From Reyranella sp. (GTDB taxonomy: Bacteria > Pseudomonadota > Alphaproteobacteria > Reyranellales > Reyranellaceae), in NCBI GenBank assembly GCA_030679805.1, contig JAUXST010000439.1:1-11212 (forward strand): a DNA stretch of 11,212 bases. The letters run 5' to 3'. Of the stretch, positions 7,014 through 11,212 are shown piece after piece. The notes under the pieces are model-generated. The model had not been told where the DNA came from, did no database searches, and was given only the letters and a program-made list of their open reading frames with translations. The position numbers were made by a program, and so were the translations under genes. The first letter of the stretch is position 1; every line of letters starts with the position of its first letter.

Positions 7014-7110
7014 TTGACATTTCTCATTGAGAGAGCAAAAGTTTAAACACTTCCGTATAGGTTGCATAGCGTCCACGACGTATCGTCGGCATCTATCCTC
7101 GCGGGGAGGA
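7014..7110 (+). promoter_or_regulatory. AT-rich leader and likely promoter of the M15 peptidase gene
   Basis: This is the only clearly AT-rich stretch in the window (about 7015-7060). It starts with a perfect TTGACA (7014-7019), but the best AT-rich hexamers (TTTAAA at 7042-7047, TATAGG at 7056-7061) are 22 bp or more downstream, which is too far for a standard -10. It also has the palindrome GTTTAAAC (7041-7048) and a CGACG-TAT-CGTCG hairpin (7076-7088) before a strong ribosome site GGGGAGGA (7103-7110). It suggests the peptidase has its own promoter. The exact boxes are uncertain. Confidence 0.4.
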
Positions 7111-7113
7111 AAC

Positions 7114-7875
7114 ATGGCCTTCAATCCAAGCTTTATCGGCAAGAGCTTCGTGGTGTCCGATTCGGACGCCCGAATCCGCGACCCCAACAATCTTGCGGCC
7201 GTTACCCCGAAGGTGATCCTCAAAGGAACGAAGGTCCTCGTGACCGAGGTGAAGACCCTTCCGACCGGAAGCAAGAGCAGAATGGTCTTCGCAAACACGA
7301 CGTCGGAGAGCGGCAGCGACGTCGGATGGACGTCGACGCGCAATCTCCAAGGAAGTTTCATCAACGAAACGCTGGACCTCCTGCCGGCAGGAACCAGCGT
7401 CGATCAAAAAGGTCCAAACGCGGCCTGGTCGCACGGCGATTTTCTGGGTCAGGTAGACCTTGTGGAAATCGTCGACAACGGACTCGAGATCGAGCGGATG
7501 ACGCTTACGACCGTTGAGCCGTACCTGATGATGGTCGAAGCCGCGAAAGCGGCTGGAATAAGCGTGGCGATAAACAGCGGCTTCCGCTCCTACGGCGAGC
7601 AAGACCTGCTGTTCCGGGGCTTCAAGCAAGGCCTGCCCGGTTTCAATCTGGCGGCGCCACCCGGCATGTCGAACCATCAAAACGGCATCGCCCTGGACAT
7701 CGCCGTCTCCGGGGGGGCCGGAACCCCAGTCTACAATTGGCTCGCGAAGAACGCGACATCCTTCGGCTTCGTACGAACGGTCAGCGGCGAACCATGGCAT
7801 TGGGAGTTCGATCCGAAAAAGGCCGCGACGGCGAAAGCCCAGGGGACCTGCAAGGCGGCCGGCATCTCGAACTGA
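7114..7875 (+). CDS. M15 (VanY-like) metallopeptidase with N-terminal SH3-like domain
   Basis: This 253-residue protein ends in an M15 D-Ala-D-Ala carboxypeptidase/endolysin-type domain. The motifs are SGFRSYGEQ (155-163), SNHQNGIALD (186-195, zinc ligands H188 and D195) and EPWHWEF (226-232, catalytic E226 and zinc ligand H229). The reaction expected is cleavage of peptidoglycan stem peptides or cross-links. Residues about 12-80 look like a divergent bacterial SH3 domain (ARIRDP, ILKGTKVLVTEV, VGWTSTRNLQG), which usually binds cell wall. There is no signal peptide or membrane segment, unlike housekeeping VanY/DacB enzymes, so release by lysis or a dedicated secretion system is implied (inference). 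The codons differ from its neighbours: many GGA, two ATA (7558, 7570), AGA, AAA and CAA. Start ATG 7114 follows GGGGAGGA. No holin, phage or secretion gene is nearby. An endolysin remnant or antibacterial effector are the main alternatives. Confidence 0.85.
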   Translation: MAFNPSFIGKSFVVSDSDARIRDPNNLAAVTPKVILKGTKVLVTEVKTLPTGSKSRMVFANTTSESGSDVGWTSTRNLQGSFINETLDLLPAGTSVDQKGPNAAWSHGDFLGQVDLVEIVDNGLEIERMTLTTVEPYLMMVEAAKAAGISVAINSGFRSYGEQDLLFRGFKQGLPGFNLAAPPGMSNHQNGIALDIAVSGGAGTPVYNWLAKNATSFGFVRTVSGEPWHWEFDPKKAATAKAQGTCKAAGISN

Positions 7876-7989
7876 AAGCGGAGCGCACGCCGGCGCAATG
7901 ACGGCACGTCTTTCGCCTCGCGCAACGAGTCAGGTAGCGCCGGCATTTCCGCTGCTCTAGGCTTCGCCCCCTGAGTGGAGGGGGCGAGC

Positions 7990-9102
<1,113 letters not shown>

Positions 9103-9114
9103 GGGGGAAGCGCC

Positions 9115-9990
9115 ATGACGGTTCGCAAGATCGGTGGCGCCACCATCGAGAAGGTCGAGGAACTCTGCGCCGCGGGCTTCCGTCCCAACCGCATGTTTCC
9201 TAAATTCAATCAGGAGGCGTTCGACGCCCAGAAGAGCTGGATGGTGCCCGACCATGTTGATCCCGGCTCCGACCGCCTCGTCGGCTCCGTTCACACCTGG
9301 GTCGTGAAGACCGGCCGCCACACCATCCTCATCGACACCTGCCTCGGCAACGACAAGCAGCGCCACAACGCGGCCTGGAACAAGCTCGACACGCCGTTCC
9401 TCAATCGCCTCCGTGCCTGCGGCTGCCCTCCCGAATCGGTCGACTTCGTGATGTGCACGCACTTGCACGTCGATCACGTCGGCTGGAACACCAAGCTCGA
9501 GAACGGCCGCTGGGTGCCGACCTTTCCCAATGCCCGCTATCTCTTCGCCAAGCGCGAGTACGCGCACTGGGAGAACGAGCGCAAGACCAAGGACGGCGTC
9601 AACGACGGCTCGTTCGACGATTCGGTGCTGCCGATCGTCGAAGCCGGCAAGGCCGTCATGATCGAGAGCGACCACCAGCCGGATCCGCTGCTCACCATAA
9701 GAGACTACCCTGGCCACACGCCGGGGTCGATCGCCATCAACCTGAAGGACGCGGGCAAACAGGCCTGTTTCTCGGGTGACATCATGCATCACCCGATCCA
9801 GGTCTATCATCCCGACTGGTCGAGCCAGTTCTGCTGGGACCAGGAGATGTCTGCCCGGAGCCGCCGCAGGCTCCTCGAGGATTGCGTCGAAACCAATGCC
9901 CTGCTCTGCCCCGCCCACTTCCCCGGCGCCAACGCCGGCTACATCAAGCCGCAAGGTGACAGCTTCCGCATCGACTGGGACAAGCAATGA
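9115..9990 (+). CDS. MBL-fold hydrolase (lactonase/glyoxalase II-like)
   Basis: This 291-residue cytoplasmic protein has the dinuclear metal site of the metallo-beta-lactamase superfamily: THLHVDHVGWN (115-125; H116, H118, D120, H121), H201 in PGHTPGS, D222 in FSGDIMHH and H268 in CPAHFPG. The sequence around these motifs is of the quorum-quenching-lactonase/glyoxalase II-like group, which hydrolyses lactones, thioesters or esters. It begins 12 bp after the class III dehydrogenase with a GGGGGAAG ribosome site (9103-9110), and its stop overlaps the next start as ATGA. A hydrolase directly downstream of a thiol-dependent formaldehyde dehydrogenase suggests it hydrolyses the thioester product (S-formylglutathione), in the place usually taken by FghA/FrmB. 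M. tuberculosis has a comparable ADH-MBL neighbour pair (Rv2259-Rv2260). That role is inferred. A lactone substrate is the alternative. Confidence 0.9.
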   Translation: MTVRKIGGATIEKVEELCAAGFRPNRMFPKFNQEAFDAQKSWMVPDHVDPGSDRLVGSVHTWVVKTGRHTILIDTCLGNDKQRHNAAWNKLDTPFLNRLRACGCPPESVDFVMCTHLHVDHVGWNTKLENGRWVPTFPNARYLFAKREYAHWENERKTKDGVNDGSFDDSVLPIVEAGKAVMIESDHQPDPLLTIRDYPGHTPGSIAINLKDAGKQACFSGDIMHHPIQVYHPDWSSQFCWDQEMSARSRRRLLEDCVETNALLCPAHFPGANAGYIKPQGDSFRIDWDKQ

Positions 9991-10826
9991 AACTCGAGCC
10001 CCTCCTCACTGGTCTCTCTTTCGGCGAGGGACCGCGCTGGCGGGACAATCGACTCTACTTCTCCGACTTCTACGTCCATCAGGTTCGGACTGTCGACGAG
10101 AGCGGCAAGGCGGAGACGATCGTCGAAGTGCCCGGTCAGCCATCGGGACTGGGCTGGAGGCCCGATGGGACGATGCTGAACGTGAGCATGACCGACCGCC
10201 GCCAGATGCGCTTCTCGGGCGGCAAGCTCTCGGTCGAAGCCGAGTTGGGGGCGCTGGCAACCGGCCACTGCAACGACATGATCGTCGATGCGAAGGGACG
10301 CGCCTATGTCGGCAATTTCGGCTTCGATCGCCATGCCGGCGAGGCCCAGCGCACGACCTGCCTGATTCGCATCGACACCGACGGCTCGGTGCACAAGGCC
10401 GCCGATAATCTCCTGTTTCCCAACGGCACTGTGATCACGCCTGATGGCAAGACCATGATCGTGGGCGAGACCTTCGCCCATCGCCTCACGGCATTCGATG
10501 TTGCGACCGACGGCACGCTTTCCAATTGCCGCACCTGGGCCACCATCGAGAACTGCTTTCCCGACGGCATCTGCCTCGATGAAGAGGGTGCGATCTGGGT
10601 CAGCGATCCGTTTGGCCGCCGCGTGCTGCGCGTCCTCGAAGGCGGAAAGGTCACGCACAGCCTCGATCTGGCACCCCGCGGCGCCTATGCCTGCATGCTG
10701 GGCGGCAAAGACCGGCGTACCCTGTTCGTCGTCACCAATTCAAAAAGCGGGCCGACCACGGCCGAGACGCTCGAAGGCCGCATCGAGACGATGCGGGTCG
10801 ACGTGCCGGGGGCCGGCTTGCCTTGA
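9987..10826 (+). CDS. SMP-30/gluconolactonase/LRE family beta-propeller hydrolase
   Basis: This 279-residue protein fits the six-bladed SMP-30 propeller, a divalent-metal enzyme family that hydrolyses sugar lactones and some esters. Metal-site residues can be assigned: E14 (SFGEGPRW), N96-D97 (GHCNDM), N146 (LFPNGTVITPDGK) and D193 (CFPDGICLD). Blade-like repeats such as VDAKGRAYVGN, TPDGKTMIVGET and LDEEGAIWVSDPFG are spaced along the chain. There is no signal peptide. The ATG at 9987 overlaps the MBL stop (ATGA), and no strong ribosome site of its own is seen, so translation is probably coupled to the MBL gene. Next to a dehydrogenase and a downstream SDR, a lactone made by oxidation of a cyclic hemiacetal or sugar is a natural substrate (inference). 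The exact substrate is unknown. Confidence 0.9.
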   Translation: MKLEPLLTGLSFGEGPRWRDNRLYFSDFYVHQVRTVDESGKAETIVEVPGQPSGLGWRPDGTMLNVSMTDRRQMRFSGGKLSVEAELGALATGHCNDMIVDAKGRAYVGNFGFDRHAGEAQRTTCLIRIDTDGSVHKAADNLLFPNGTVITPDGKTMIVGETFAHRLTAFDVATDGTLSNCRTWATIENCFPDGICLDEEGAIWVSDPFGRRVLRVLEGGKVTHSLDLAPRGAYACMLGGKDRRTLFVVTNSKSGPTTAETLEGRIETMRVDVPGAGLP

Positions 10827-10836
10827 GGAGAATGAG

Positions 10837-11212
10837 ATGAAAGGTCCTGAGGATGACGCCGGCTTGACCGGCAAGGTTGCGATCATTTCCGGCGGTGGCG
10901 CAGTGGGCGACGGCATCGGCAACGGCCGAGCGGCCGCGATCCTGCTGGCGCGTGCCGGCGCCAAGGTGCTGGTGGCCGACCTCGATCTGAAACTCGCCGA
11001 ACGCACGGCCGAGATGATCAAGGCCGAGGGTGGCACGGCGGCAGCGCATGCCGGCGACGCCACCAAGGAAGCCGAATGCAAACGGCTGGTCGACGCCGCG
11101 GTCGATCGCTGGGGCCGGCTCGACTTCCTCGACAACAATGTCGGCATCGGCAGCCGCGGTAGCGTCGTCGACGAGAAACCCGAGGAATACCGGCGCGTAA
11201 TGCAGGTGACCG
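10837..11212 (+). CDS. Short-chain dehydrogenase/reductase (3' end off the window)
   Basis: The first 125 codons of an SDR-family oxidoreductase are visible (usual length about 250-290). The glycine-rich cofactor loop is ISGGGAVGDGIGNGRAA (17-33), an extended variant of the TGxxxGxG motif seen in one SDR subgroup. D48 at the end of the second strand (VLVADLD) suggests NAD(H) rather than NADP(H). GDAT (72-75) and NNVG (100-103, usually NNAG) are also in place. The catalytic Ser-Tyr-Lys residues lie beyond the edge, so activity cannot be judged. ATG 10837 has GAGGAG (10825-10830) 6 bp upstream, overlapping the SMP-30 stop, and only 10 bp separate the genes, so it belongs to the same operon. It probably oxidises a hydroxyl or reduces a carbonyl in the same pathway. 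Confidence 0.92.
   Translation, partial: MKGPEDDAGLTGKVAIISGGGAVGDGIGNGRAAAILLARAGAKVLVADLDLKLAERTAEMIKAEGGTAAAHAGDATKEAECKRLVDAAVDRWGRLDFLDNNVGIGSRGSVVDEKPEEYRRVMQVT

Noticed and set aside
7889..7944. Inverted 8-mers GCCGGCGC/GCGCCGGC in the gap before the class III dehydrogenase, near a CGTCATTGCG-like string on the minus strand
   Set aside because: The arms are 40 bp apart and GC-only, so chance is likely. The CGTCATTGCG similarity to alphaproteobacterial palindromic elements is not followed by the rest of such an element.
7975..7989. Earlier GTG start for the class III dehydrogenase
   Set aside because: It overlaps the GGAGG ribosome site, and the extra five residues are absent from the E. 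coli FrmA N-terminus. The GTG at 7990 fits better.

Overview
The window reads as part of a GC-rich alphaproteobacterial chromosome. The codon preferences, the gene families (two CaiB/BaiF CoA-transferases, a SCP2-type thiolase, an LLM monooxygenase, a glutathione-type class III alcohol dehydrogenase) and the tight operon spacing fit Bradyrhizobium-, Reyranella- or Rhodospirillales-like catabolic regions. The genus is a guess from gene content only. I see no rRNA, tRNA, CRISPR array, insertion sequence or attachment site. Every stretch over 300 bases is filled by a gene.

Left part (1-3629). A SCP2-like thiolase, cut by the left edge, runs leftward. Across a 128-bp divergent control region with symmetrical repeats lies a rightward exported metallo-hydrolase of the UPF0173 type. 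Convergent with it is a leftward pair: an LLM (luciferase-like) flavin monooxygenase followed by an overlapping SAM-dependent methyltransferase.

Middle part (3630-6950). A 76-bp divergent spacer with two short perfect palindromes separates the LLM gene from a compact rightward operon: two tandem family III CoA-transferases overlapping by ATGA, then a class I nitronate-monooxygenase-like flavoprotein 3 bp later. The first CoA-transferase lacks an aspartate where the family's catalytic Asp is expected, while the second has one, which suggests a heteromeric enzyme with one catalytic subunit.

Right part (6951-11212). A lone M15 (VanY-like) peptidase with an SH3-like N-terminus, no signal peptide and codon use unlike its neighbours sits between the two catabolic blocks. 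After it comes a rightward series: class III alcohol dehydrogenase (S-hydroxymethylglutathione dehydrogenase), an MBL-fold hydrolase, a SMP-30/gluconolactonase-like protein (ATGA-coupled) and a short-chain dehydrogenase cut by the right edge.

Taken together, this looks like an accessory catabolic region: oxygenation by the LLM enzyme, CoA activation by the transferase pair, possible carbon-carbon cleavage by the Cys-less thiolase-like protein, and an aldehyde/thioester/lactone branch formed by ADH, MBL and SMP-30. The substrate cannot be read from the sequence. The most notable points are the Cys-less thiolase, the Asp-less/Asp-containing CoA-transferase pair, the ADH-MBL pairing where an S-formylglutathione hydrolase might be expected, and the compositionally foreign M15 peptidase.
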